In this document: piece by piece, positions 8,062 to 16,424 of the stretch | Layout: every line of letters begins with the position of its first letter | How positions within the stretch are numbered: the stretch's first letter is position 1 | NCBI GenBank assembly: GCA_964612675.1 | Contig: CAZTDD010000019.1 | Coordinates: 6,265 to 70,264 of the forward strand | Direction: 5' to 3' | Length of the DNA: 64,000 nucleotides | Source: CAZTDD01 sp964612675 | GTDB lineage: Bacteria > Hinthialibacterota > Hinthialibacteria > Hinthialibacterales > JAKPRU01 | Notes under the pieces: generated by a model | Databases searched by the model: none | What the model was told of the DNA's origin: nothing | What the model saw: only the letters and a program-made list of their open reading frames with translations | Made by a program: the position numbers and the translations under genes

Positions 8062-9212
8062 GCAAAAAAGTCCGCATACTCGTGCTGGGCGGATTCCTTG
8101 GGTCGGGCAAGACAACGGCCGTCATCGCGTTAGCGAAGAAGTTCTCGGAAAAGGGATACCGTGTCGCGGCGGTCACAAACGATCACGGGGATATCAATTT
8201 CGACGCGAAAACGATACGGTCCGCATCAATCGAGGCACGAGAAATATCGGAAGGATGTCTGAGTTGCCGGTTCAACGATTTCCTGTACGCCGCTGACGAT
8301 ATCCTCGAAAAAACCGCACCCGATATTCTCTTGGCGGAGCCGGTGGGTACCTGTTTGAATCTCCCACGGGGTGTGTTACTTCCCCTTTGTCGATACACGC
8401 GCGAACGTTATGAAACCGGTCCACTGTCGGTACTAGTAGACCCGTTTCGGTTGAAAAACTTGGATCGAGAATTCGATCCAAGCGTACGCTACCTTTTCGA
8501 ACAGCAGGTCGCCGAAGGAGATATTGTTGTCCTGAACAAGGCCGATTTGCTAACGGCGACCGATATGAAAGAAATCCAAAGAGAGATCGGGGAGAAGTAT
8601 CCGTCAGCAGAGATCTTCGTCATCTCCGCGTTAAAGGAAGACGGAATCGAGCGATGGGCCGATTACCTTTCGGAGACATTATGGGATCAAAACACGGAAA
8701 GAAATCGGGCGGATTACGATAAGTACCGATTGGCGGAATCGAAATTAGGGTATGTGGACGCGGCTGTTGGATGGGAACGAAGCGAGAAGCTGGATGAGGT
8801 AGCTTTTGCGCGCGGGGTCATCGCGCTGTTGCAAAGCCGTTTGCGGGAATGTGAAATTCCGGTGGCCCATATTAAGATCGCAGTCGCATCAAACGGTCGC
8901 GGAACCCGTGTCAACTGGACAGGCGGGGAAGAAGCCGATTGGCATGAATACGAGCCGGAACCGGAGTGGGAGAACCGGTTGTCGAGCACAATTCGCGTTC
9001 AGGGCGATCCGGAGCAGGTGGAGAACATTTTCTCGTCTACTGTGCGTGATGTGGCTGAGGTCCAAAAACTGAATATCGAAATCGAATCCTTGCATGCTTT
9101 TCGTCCAAGCCCGCCCCCGGCGACAAAGAAGCCGATTGTGACAAAAATCGGGGCGTTGGATATTCCGCAACGGGAATCGCAACTCGGGAAAGGAAATTCT
9201 GAGTCTGTTTGA
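8058..9212 (+). CDS. COG0523-family G3E GTPase (CobW/ZNG1-type metallochaperone)
   Basis: A 384-residue cytoplasmic GTPase. 'GGFLGSGKTT' (residues 11-20) is the P-loop, 'ILLAEPVGTC' the Walker B region and 'VVLNKADLL' the guanine-specificity motif. The family's metal-binding GCxCC signature appears here as 'GCLSC' (C67, C70), keeping only two cysteines. Known members load cobalt, zinc or iron into client proteins. The C-terminal part has an unusual acidic/tryptophan-rich segment ('EADWHEYEPEPEWENR') and a CobW-C-like domain. The GTG start at 8058 overlaps the TGA of the GH116 gene, a strong sign of translational coupling. A client role for the Tat-exported enzyme is an inference. Alternative: a GTPase with an unrelated client. 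Confidence 0.85.
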   Translation: MSKKVRILVLGGFLGSGKTTAVIALAKKFSEKGYRVAAVTNDHGDINFDAKTIRSASIEAREISEGCLSCRFNDFLYAADDILEKTAPDILLAEPVGTCLNLPRGVLLPLCRYTRERYETGPLSVLVDPFRLKNLDREFDPSVRYLFEQQVAEGDIVVLNKADLLTATDMKEIQREIGEKYPSAEIFVISALKEDGIERWADYLSETLWDQNTERNRADYDKYRLAESKLGYVDAAVGWERSEKLDEVAFARGVIALLQSRLRECEIPVAHIKIAVASNGRGTRVNWTGGEEADWHEYEPEPEWENRLSSTIRVQGDPEQVENIFSSTVRDVAEVQKLNIEIESLHAFRPSPPPATKKPIVTKIGALDIPQRESQLGKGNSESV

Positions 9213-9259
9213 TTCACAGGGATCGTGGTAAAGTAACAGTAGAGAGGAGGTGAATACAC

Positions 9260-10420
9260 ATGGCCGGTAGTTCGGCGACAAAGACGCATACTGCAGCCAA
9301 AAGCGGGAAGTCTCCTCAGCTAGACCAAGGAATCAAACTTCGAAAGCTGGAATTAAGGAATTTTAAACTGTTCGATCATTTTGAGATCGAGTTTCCCGAG
9401 CCGCGAATGAGCGAAGACCCGGATGTGTTTGTGTTGGGAAGTGAGAATGGCTTGGGGAAGACGACCATTCTAGAAGCGTGTGTGGCTCTCTTCGCATCGG
9501 CGTTGGCAAAAGAGAGAGAAATGGAGATATTGCAGCGGTGGCAGTACGAACTGCCACTAGATCCTTTGGATATACTCGTAAAAGCCGGTGCGATCCGTGC
9601 AAGCATCGAAGGCATACTCGACGTAGATACTAAAGAAACAAAGACAACTCTTAACTTGTCAAGAAAAGGCAGAATTAACCGAGAGGGAGACACAACAACA
9701 CTTCGGAAAGCGATCGACAATAATTGGAAACAGCTGATACAAAACGAAACACTCCTAAATTTCCTAGCTATGTTGTCAACACCTGATCCCGAGCCATTCC
9801 TTGCTCCACCAATCGTCTATTTTCACAGCTACCGCAAAGTACAAGAAGGTTCTCCTGAACTCGGAATGTTAGTGGAAGCACAATCCATGGGCCCATCTGG
9901 CCCCTCGGGACCGTACCCAAGACCACGCTATCCACGTCGGTCTTCGCGTCCAATCAGCGCATTTAAGGTAGAGATACTTCGATCGATGATGAGCAGGGGG
10001 GATCTTTTTGAGGAATTGGATCGTGCGAATGCTGAAACTGATTTCGATGCTTTAAACAGACTGGTTTCACAATATGCCGGTGGCCGTATCGAGAAGCTCC
10101 GCCCGTCGGCCGACAACACGATTGAATTTCGTGTCACGCCGAACAGCGGGGGTCCTTCGTACTCCTTCGACGGTCTCAGTTCCGGCCAAAAAGAGGTTAT
10201 ATCGACTCTGTTTTTGATTTGGAAATATACGCGCGAGCAGCCAGGCATTATTTTGATCGACGAGCCAGAACTTCACTTGAATGCGGAGTGGCACCGGAGT
10301 TTTGTCCGTCGGTTGCATGAATTGGCTCCTCAGAATCAGTATATTCTCGCGACACATTCCGAAGATGTGTTCGAATCGGTACCGCCGGAACGACGTGCTA
10401 TCCTCCACAGGGGAGAGTAA
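9260..10420 (+). CDS. ABC/SMC-type AAA ATPase, AriA-like (PARIS anti-phage system)
   Basis: A 386-residue ATPase of the AAA_15/AAA_21 kind. The start is fixed by an excellent AGGAGGTG (9245-9252). 'LRKLELRNFKLFDHFEIEF' opens the fold, the Walker A is 'GSENGLGKTT' (residues 60-69, K67), the ABC signature 'LSSGQKE' lies near residue 304, Walker B 'GIILIDEPELHLN' near 329, and the switch histidine 'ATHS' near 363. A low-complexity G/P/S/R insert ('GPSGPSGPYPRPRYPRR') breaks the helical region. The downstream DUF4435 gene begins 9 nt after the stop. An ATPase followed by a DUF4435 nuclease is the architecture of PARIS (AriA senses a phage anti-restriction protein and releases AriB). This copy seems shorter than characterised AriA. 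By eye the pair is more A/T-rich than its flanks, suggesting acquisition. Confidence 0.85.
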   Translation: MAGSSATKTHTAAKSGKSPQLDQGIKLRKLELRNFKLFDHFEIEFPEPRMSEDPDVFVLGSENGLGKTTILEACVALFASALAKEREMEILQRWQYELPLDPLDILVKAGAIRASIEGILDVDTKETKTTLNLSRKGRINREGDTTTLRKAIDNNWKQLIQNETLLNFLAMLSTPDPEPFLAPPIVYFHSYRKVQEGSPELGMLVEAQSMGPSGPSGPYPRPRYPRRSSRPISAFKVEILRSMMSRGDLFEELDRANAETDFDALNRLVSQYAGGRIEKLRPSADNTIEFRVTPNSGGPSYSFDGLSSGQKEVISTLFLIWKYTREQPGIILIDEPELHLNAEWHRSFVRRLHELAPQNQYILATHSEDVFESVPPERRAILHRGE

Positions 10421-10429
10421 ACGCGCTCC

Positions 10430-11320
10430 ATGGTCAAGACACGCATTGCCCCTCGTCCGGAAGAGGTTAGACAATCCGCGCAACATTGTCTTTTTGTAGA
10501 AGGCGAAGGAGAGAGTGGCTTTGATGTTCAAGTGCTCCGTGAGCTGCTGAAAGACACCGACATCAGTATCAAGCCCTTAGGCCCATCTCACTATATCACC
10601 GCTGCCGCTGAAGCCCTCCACACTCATCATCCCGACTACTATTTCCTGATCGATAGGGATCACCATGAAGAAAGGTCGATCAAGAAAAGTTGGGAGAACT
10701 TCCCAGATGAAACACAGAGCAATTTGTTGATTTGGCGTCGCCGCGAGCTGGAAAGCTATTTTCTGATACCCGAATATCTGGCGAAGTCTAAATACCTCAA
10801 TTGTTCACCAGGCGATTTGAAGAGGCGAATACTGGCACAGGCCGAGCAACGCGTTTTTCTCGACATAGCGAATCTCACCATCATTGAAATCCGCGAGAGG
10901 CTGAAGAGAAATTGGATCGAGATTTTCAGTGGATCGACAGGGTTCGAGACTCGGGAAACGGCTCTCGATAATCTCCTCCAAAGACCAGAATTTGAAAGCA
11001 AAAAGAACAGCGATCTGCAAATTCTGGGGGTAGGTCGCATAGAAGCCCGATTCAACAGGCTGGCGGATCAGTTTCTCGGCGCCCCCAAGAAGTTGCAGTT
11101 TGGCAAGGGAACTTGGTTAGAAATGATCAAACCAAAGCCGGTTTTGAATTCGATAGTCGATCGATCTTTTCGTGTGTTGGATGCGAGAAAACGAGAAGTG
11201 CTAGGAGCACAGAAGGTGATCGAAGTCGCCAAAAGCCTTGTCCGCCTTCCGCTTGAAGAACAACCTGATGATTTTCAGGAACTACACCGTCTCATTTCGG
11301 AAAGGGTGGAAAGGCGCTGA
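10430..11320 (+). CDS. DUF4435/TOPRIM-like nuclease, AriB-like effector
   Basis: A 296-residue protein whose first 110 residues have the layout of a TOPRIM-like nuclease: 'CLFVEGEGESGFD' (E24/E26), 'YYFLIDRDHHEE' (D75 and D77, the DxD pair) and 'RRRELESYFL' (E106/E108), each at the end of a predicted strand. This is the DUF4435 domain of AriB, the toxic effector of PARIS systems, which acts as a nuclease on host tRNA when released. The remaining 180 residues are helical and would be the dimer/ATPase-binding part. It is 9 nt downstream of the ATPase gene and ends before a strong terminator, so the two form a closed cassette. All acidic TOPRIM positions appear intact. A role other than defence is possible, because similar ATPase-DUF4435 pairs are widespread and mostly untested. 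Confidence 0.82.
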   Translation: MVKTRIAPRPEEVRQSAQHCLFVEGEGESGFDVQVLRELLKDTDISIKPLGPSHYITAAAEALHTHHPDYYFLIDRDHHEERSIKKSWENFPDETQSNLLIWRRRELESYFLIPEYLAKSKYLNCSPGDLKRRILAQAEQRVFLDIANLTIIEIRERLKRNWIEIFSGSTGFETRETALDNLLQRPEFESKKNSDLQILGVGRIEARFNRLADQFLGAPKKLQFGKGTWLEMIKPKPVLNSIVDRSFRVLDARKREVLGAQKVIEVAKSLVRLPLEEQPDDFQELHRLISERVERR

Positions 11321-11347
11321 CACTCAGATTCTATCCGTGAAAAGAGC

Positions 11348-11385
11348 AACCGGGGATGCTCAGCTTGAGCATCCCCGGTTTTGTG
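11348..11385. terminator. Strong bidirectional intrinsic terminator
   Basis: A perfect 15-bp inverted repeat (arms AACCGGGGATGCTCA at 11348-11362 and its complement at 11366-11380) with a 3-nt loop, followed by TTTTG on the plus strand and with an A-rich run (AAAAGAG) on the other side. It separates the convergent DUF4435 gene and the large adhesin-like gene and can stop transcription from both. Confidence 0.9.
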
Positions 11386-11406
11386 TAACCTTATGTGACG
11401 ATCTGA

Positions 11407-14400
11407 TTACAGATCGTTTGTGATGCGATAGATGCTGAGATTGTCGACTGCAACCGAAGAAGTGACTCCCGGTCCGCCGTTCTGTACAACGCCCAGAACC
11501 GGGAACGCGGAATTCTCGGTATCGAAACCGCCACCGATGGTAATCGTCGAAGGCAAGGTGGAGTTGTTGACAAATACTCCGACATTGCCGTTGCCGTTGG
11601 TCATCACCAGGGCGGTCACGCCGCCAGTACCCGAAACCAGCCGCGCGTCAACCATCGCCTGCAACAGATGCGGGAAATTGCCCTGTAGCGAGCCGGCAAA
11701 AATCCCCACATTTGCCGCAGTGTTCGCGCTGTCGAGAGAGAGGACGGCCTCTCCCGCGTCGAAGCTGGCCGCACCGTCATCGTTATTGACGTTGGTCAGG
11801 ATGCCATCTGTGGTCTCGAACGTACCGTCCGCATCCAATGCTACGGGGTCCAGATCCAAAGTGGGCAGTTCTTGGACAGTCAAATTGTCGAAGAAAACAG
11901 TCACCCCCGGTTGATCGGAACCGACGGAAACTTGGACACCAGGCTGGAGCGCATCGCTGGGCGGGTCGTAGAGCAGCACGAGGCGTTCCCACTCGCCGAC
12001 GGGAACATCGGTGTTGCTCGACACGGTATATCCCAGCTGACCGTCAATCGGCGAATTGAGAGCAGCCAGAGCGACCGAACATCCCGGACCGTTCGACTGA
12101 ACGGAAACAGACACCAAAACCGGTCCAGTACCGACAGGTACCGGCGAGCCCATAATGGCGAGGGTGCCTTCCCCCGGCCCGACATCCAGGATCAGTCCGC
12201 GACCGTCCGTTCCGTCGCCTGCGGGAACATCGCCGATGCTGATCCGTCCGGCATCGAATCCGGTAGCTGCATCGTAGGCGATTCCCGCCTCCTCAACCGT
12301 GGCGGCGTCGAACCCTTCACTGAACATGGAGGGTACAGGTGTCGGGGTCGGCGCTGGAGCTTCTTCTTCAGCGATTCGAATATTATCGATGGCCCACCAC
12401 CAGTCGTTTGTGGCATCCAGCATGCCCCATGTGACAATCATCGTTTGAGCACCGCCGGGGTTGTTCAGCGGTACGGTGACCGTCTCGTTGGGAGCATCGT
12501 CATGGAAATTCGGGTCGGTGTCCGGATTCGAAACCCAACGAAGGACTTCGATGGGCTCGCCACCGTCGTACGACACCTGAACGGATGCCGCCTGCGTATC
12601 CTCATCGCGCCAACTCGAGTCGAACGTGAGTACCACGCTATTGGGACTCGCACCGTCTAGCGAAATCGGCGGCGTGCTCAGGAAACTCGTGAAGACACCG
12701 GAATCTCCGGGGCTGTCCTTGTCGTCCCATTCGTCCGGGTCGGCAATCGCAACCGTGCCGCCGGCGTTGGTGAATTCCCCGCGCCGTTGATCCTCGGCTG
12801 CAGTGACCCACCACTGGAGATCCGCGAAGGACCAACCACGCCATTCGGTCACGCCAAGATTCTGGTCGGCACCGTACACGCCGCTGTCGTCTATACTCCA
12901 ACCGGCCGGAGGTGTTTTGGTCCAGACGTTGTCGCCCGAAACGGATTCGTCCACGTTCGGCCCCAATGCGAGACCTTCAAAATCCTCCGTGAACGGAAGG
13001 GAGACAGGCTCAACTGGCACAGTGCCTTCTTCGATGACGACATTATCGATGGCCCACCACCAGTCGTTTGTGGCATCCAGCATGCCCCATGTGACAATCA
13101 TCGTTTGAGCACCGCCGGGGTTGTTCAGCGGTACGGTGACCGTCTCGTTGGGAGCATCGTCATGGAAATTCGGGTCGGTGTCCGGATTCGAAACCCAACG
13201 AAGGACTTCGATGGGCTCGCCACCGTCGTACGACACCTGAACGGATGCCGCCTGCGTATCCTCATCGCGCCAACTCGAGTCGAACGTGAGTACCACGCTA
13301 TTGGGACTCGCACCGTCTAGCGAAATCGGCGGCGTGCTCAGGAAACTCGTGAAGACACCGGAATCTCCGGGGCTGTCCTTGTCGTCCCATTCGTCCGGGT
13401 CGGCAATCGCAACCGTGCCGCCGGCGTTGGTGAATTCCCCGCGCCGTTGATCCTCGGCTGCAGTGACCCACCACTGGAGATCCGCGAAGGACCAACCACG
13501 CCATTCGGTTACACCAAGATCCTCATCGGCTCCGTACACGCCGCTATCGTCTATGCTCCAACCGGCCGGAGGTGTTTTGGTCCAGACGTTGTCGCCCGAA
13601 ACGGATTCATCCACGTTCGGTCCCAAAGCAAGACCTTCGAAATCCTCCGTGAACGGGAGAGCCACTGGCGATGGAGGAGGCGGTTCCTCACCACCGGGAC
13701 CTACCACCTTAATGTTATCGATAGCCCACCACCAATCGTTGCCGGCTTCGAACATCTCCCACCAAATGACCATCTCCGAAGCGCCGGCAGGATTGTTGAG
13801 TTCGAGCGTGACTTCTTCGTTGGTTGCATCGGGGTGGAAATTCGGATCGTCTCCAAATGAGTTCCAGTACAGCAATTCTACTGGCTCACCGCCGTCGTAA
13901 ACGACCCTCACTGCGACCTGTTGGTTGTCTTCAGGACGCCAACTCGAATCGAACGTCAATACGAGACTGTTCGGCTCCATGTCTGCTATAGATATGGGTG
14001 GTGTACTCATAAAGCTATTAAAAGTACCCGAGTCGTGCGCCGCATCATCCCATTCGTCCGGATCGGCAATCGCGACGGTCCCACTGGCGTTGTTGAACTG
14101 CGAACGCTGTTGATCTTCAGCGACGATGGCCCATGCATTCGCATTTGCGAATGTCCAGCCCCACCAATCTTGGACTCCGCCGGGTGTCATCCAATCGTTG
14201 TCGACAGTCCAGCCTTCCGGGGGGGTGTTGGTCCAGACGTTGGAGGGATCTACGACTTCTCCCACATCGGGAAGGTTCTCATCCTGGAAGGGACCTAAAT
14301 CCAGACCTTCGAAGTCTTCCGTAAACAGGACGTTGTCTCCGGAACTCACATTGATATTGTCGATAGCCCACCACCAGTCATTGCCTGCTTCGAACATCTC

Positions 14401-15051
14401 CCATCGAATAACAACTTCCGAAGCCCCGGCTGGGTTGTTCAGTTCAAGTGTGACTGTCTCATTAGTGGCGTCTTCATGGAAAAACGGATCGCCGCTGAAC
14501 GAGTTCCAATACATAAGTTCAACGGGATCGCCACCGTCGTAGACTGCCATGACGGCAACCTGCTGGTTGTCTTCCGGACGCCAGCTGGAGTCAAACGTCA
14601 GCGTAACCGTATTCGCATCAACGCCGTCCAATGAGATGGCCGGGCTAATCAAAAACGTGTTCATCGTTCCGGCATCGTGCTCGGCATCATCCCACTCATC
14701 GGGGTCGGCGATAGCGACTGTTCCTTCCCCTTTGGTGAATTCCACTCGATTCTGATTACCGGCTACGAGAGCCCAGGCTTCCGCATTGGCGAATGTCCAT
14801 CCCCACCAATCCTGAACTCCACCGAACGGCATCGATTCGTTATCGACTGTCCATCCCTCCGGCGGAGTATTCGTCCATACCTTGGAGGGATCCATTACGC
14901 CTTCCATTTCGGGAAGCGTTTCATCCACGAAGGCTCCCAATTCGAGCCCTTCAAAGTCCTCAAAAAACACCGTCTGACCGCATGCTGGGTGTGTCAGAAA
15001 CGCACCGCATGCCACCATAACGAAGAAGACGGAGGTTGAAAGTCTTTTCAT
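11407..15051 (-). CDS. Large secreted protein with four adhesin/MAM-like jelly-roll repeats
   Basis: A 1214-residue exported protein (signal 'LSTSVFFVMVACGAFLTHPACGQ'). Four successive domains of about 215-220 residues begin with 'F(F/T)EDFEGL.LG' and end with 'NDWWWAIDN'; each also holds a 'P.GW..D' strand, an acidic 'IADPDEWDD' loop that could bind calcium, 'LTFDSSWR.ED' and 'VELNNP.GA'-type strands. This resembles cleaved-adhesin/choice-of-anchor J or MAM-like jelly rolls that bind carbohydrate or protein. After a short proline/threonine hinge ('APAPTPTPVPS') come about 310 residues of two further beta-sandwich-like domains. No membrane anchor, LPxTG or PEP-CTERM is present, so release or type II secretion is likely. 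GAGGTG precedes the start. Function unknown beyond probable surface or matrix binding. Confidence 0.8.
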   Translation of the reverse strand: MKRLSTSVFFVMVACGAFLTHPACGQTVFFEDFEGLELGAFVDETLPEMEGVMDPSKVWTNTPPEGWTVDNESMPFGGVQDWWGWTFANAEAWALVAGNQNRVEFTKGEGTVAIADPDEWDDAEHDAGTMNTFLISPAISLDGVDANTVTLTFDSSWRPEDNQQVAVMAVYDGGDPVELMYWNSFSGDPFFHEDATNETVTLELNNPAGASEVVIRWEMFEAGNDWWWAIDNINVSSGDNVLFTEDFEGLDLGPFQDENLPDVGEVVDPSNVWTNTPPEGWTVDNDWMTPGGVQDWWGWTFANANAWAIVAEDQQRSQFNNASGTVAIADPDEWDDAAHDSGTFNSFMSTPPISIADMEPNSLVLTFDSSWRPEDNQQVAVRVVYDGGEPVELLYWNSFGDDPNFHPDATNEEVTLELNNPAGASEMVIWWEMFEAGNDWWWAIDNIKVVGPGGEEPPPPSPVALPFTEDFEGLALGPNVDESVSGDNVWTKTPPAGWSIDDSGVYGADEDLGVTEWRGWSFADLQWWVTAAEDQRRGEFTNAGGTVAIADPDEWDDKDSPGDSGVFTSFLSTPPISLDGASPNSVVLTFDSSWRDEDTQAASVQVSYDGGEPIEVLRWVSNPDTDPNFHDDAPNETVTVPLNNPGGAQTMIVTWGMLDATNDWWWAIDNVVIEEGTVPVEPVSLPFTEDFEGLALGPNVDESVSGDNVWTKTPPAGWSIDDSGVYGADQNLGVTEWRGWSFADLQWWVTAAEDQRRGEFTNAGGTVAIADPDEWDDKDSPGDSGVFTSFLSTPPISLDGASPNSVVLTFDSSWRDEDTQAASVQVSYDGGEPIEVLRWVSNPDTDPNFHDDAPNETVTVPLNNPGGAQTMIVTWGMLDATNDWWWAIDNIRIAEEEAPAPTPTPVPSMFSEGFDAATVEEAGIAYDAATGFDAGRISIGDVPAGDGTDGRGLILDVGPGEGTLAIMGSPVPVGTGPVLVSVSVQSNGPGCSVALAALNSPIDGQLGYTVSSNTDVPVGEWERLVLLYDPPSDALQPGVQVSVGSDQPGVTVFFDNLTVQELPTLDLDPVALDADGTFETTDGILTNVNNDDGAASFDAGEAVLSLDSANTAANVGIFAGSLQGNFPHLLQAMVDARLVSGTGGVTALVMTNGNGNVGVFVNNSTLPSTITIGGGFDTENSAFPVLGVVQNGGPGVTSSVAVDNLSIYRITNDL
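12382..13509. repeat. Tandem 660-bp intragenic duplication (468 bp identical)
   Basis: Positions 12382-12849 and 13042-13509 are identical base for base, offset by exactly 660 bp; similarity continues with scattered differences for another 140 bp or so. They encode the fourth and third jelly-roll domains of the adhesin-like protein. The other two domains have diverged strongly at DNA level. Recent tandem duplication or gene conversion explains this. Confidence 0.95.
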
Positions 15052-15198
15052 TATTGCACCTCTTTAATTCGATAATTTAGAATAATTGCGCCAAATCAAA
15101 GCGCACCTGAGATTATGAATTACCGCGTGCCTGAGGCGGTTGTGGTACCCGGCTCGCAGCAATGTACGGTAAATCGCTGGGCGATAAACAGAAATCGG

Positions 15199-15208
15199 CA
15201 CCTCCTTT
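15199..15208 (-). promoter_or_regulatory. Isolated perfect Shine-Dalgarno sequence without a clear start codon
   Basis: On the minus strand AAAGGAGGTG, fully complementary to the usual 3' end of 16S rRNA, lies in the leader about 150 nt upstream of the adhesin-like gene. The following bases offer only ATT (4 nt on) or CTG (8 nt on) as starts. The ATT frame runs about 43 codons. It could be a ribosome standby site, an unusual leader peptide, or the relic of a gene. The rest of 15052-15312 holds nothing recognised. Confidence 0.35.
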
Positions 15209-15312
15209 CAGATATGAAGATGATTGATTGAAGCCTCAATTTCTGATTATGCTCTTCTCAGTTACCGCAAAGAGACAAACCAGCTCAGCCTCCTTCACAT
15301 CTGCGGAGAATC

Positions 15313-15924
15313 CTATCGGCAAGAACTCCCCATCCGCTTCGTCCCCCAATCAAGGACAAAGCATCCCTGCATGTAATTTCCACCCCATGTGAAGATATTG
15401 CCATCGGAGACAACTCCGTTGCTGCTGTCGTAACGGTCCATATCGGTACCGAACGGAAACGGATCATGACTGCTGTTGTCGTCATCCTTATCGGGACCGT
15501 AGCTCATCAGACTATACGCATGCACGCGATACTGTCCCTCGTTGTCAGAACCGCTTCCCATTTCGTAGTCGGGACGTCCTTCAGGTGCATAGGCATTGCT
15601 CGTCCCAAGATTGAGCATGCCGCCTAGTTTTTTGACAACAAAAGGATCTGTAGGTAAAGAGGACATATAGGAGATCGGGGTAGTCAAATGAAAAAGGCCG
15701 TCTTCACCCGCCATATAGCGATCGAGGTCATGATCCCCGGGATAAGAATTTTGATCGATGAAGTAGGCCTCCAAGGCTGTCGATATTGCCTTGTGATCCG
15801 CCTGGACCTTGGCGAGTTTGGACCGAATTTGTGCGTTCAGAAAATTCGGTACCGCAATCGCCGCGAGGATGCCAATAATCGCGACGACAATGAGCAGTTC
15901 AATCAGTGTGAAGGCACGACGCAT
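15313..15924 (-). CDS. Prepilin-type pseudopilin (GspG-like)
   Basis: A 203-residue protein with a class III signal: 'MRRAFTLIELLIVVAIIGIL', cleaved and methylated by prepilin peptidase between A and F, followed by the long N-terminal helix. The C-terminal globular part carries 'LTTPISYMSSLPTDPF', 'YGPDKDDDN' and 'SSNGVVSDGNI', the last two resembling the calcium-binding loop region of GspG-type major pseudopilins of type II secretion. The ATG at 15924 gives 6-nt spacing from AGGAG; the adjacent ATG at 15927 is also possible. No assembly ATPase, secretin or platform gene is nearby; two paralogues occur further on (20770-21396 and 59738-60382). It may be an accessory pilin or surface filament subunit. 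Confidence 0.88.
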   Translation of the reverse strand: MRRAFTLIELLIVVAIIGILAAIAVPNFLNAQIRSKLAKVQADHKAISTALEAYFIDQNSYPGDHDLDRYMAGEDGLFHLTTPISYMSSLPTDPFVVKKLGGMLNLGTSNAYAPEGRPDYEMGSGSDNEGQYRVHAYSLMSYGPDKDDDNSSHDPFPFGTDMDRYDSSNGVVSDGNIFTWGGNYMQGCFVLDWGTKRMGSSCR

Positions 15925-15935
15925 CATAAACTCCT

Positions 15936-16424
15936 ATGTTTGTGCTCGGACAGCGTATCCTAACACAATTCAGATAATCGATGTTGCTGCAGCGAAGATT
16001 GTGCACACGGGTCACTCATCGTTCGATGATAAACTCCATTATACGGAGAACGTGCGAAGTCCACAAGAAGATAATCAACTTTGATACGGAAACCTCTCGT
16101 TAACAGACTCAAAAAACGATTCAAAAGAAGATCTTTGTGCACTAAGGCCTTTGTGCACTAACCGACCTCAATACGTAAGTTTCCATGTACGCCTGTGAAA
16201 ACCAATTGGATACACCGTCCATTTTACAAATTCCCGGAACAATGAAAGACGTGCGAACCCTATGAAATGGGAAGCGTAATCGGTTCGTCGATTACACAAG
16301 CCACAGCCAGACAAACTACGTCCATCCAGGGAAAGATAGATTGACGACAGAGAGTTACACAGATGTTAACGGAGCATTCGGTTGTAGCTAACAGGCACGA
16401 ACAAAATCCCAATACGGGAACATT
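15936..16424. other. Gene-poor stretch with small repeats
   Basis: About 490 bp without a credible reading frame. It holds a direct repeat of TTTGTGCACTAA (one copy around 16132-16146, the next around 16150-16161) and a short perfect hairpin GTAATCG-N6-CGATTAC near 16275-16294. Presumably the promoter region of the pseudopilin gene and the trailing region of the DUF4185 gene. Confidence 0.45.

Noticed and set aside
9260..11320. Classification of the ATPase-DUF4435 pair as an OLD/Gabija system
   Set aside because: OLD and GajA carry the TOPRIM domain fused to the ATPase and Gabija has a UvrD-like helicase partner; here the nuclease is a separate DUF4435 protein and there is no helicase.
11872..14542. 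Long plus-strand frames opposite the adhesin-like gene (for example 11872-12660, 12787-13320)
   Set aside because: They mirror the repeated domains on the other strand; repetition and codon bias create open antisense frames. No ribosome sites or family features.
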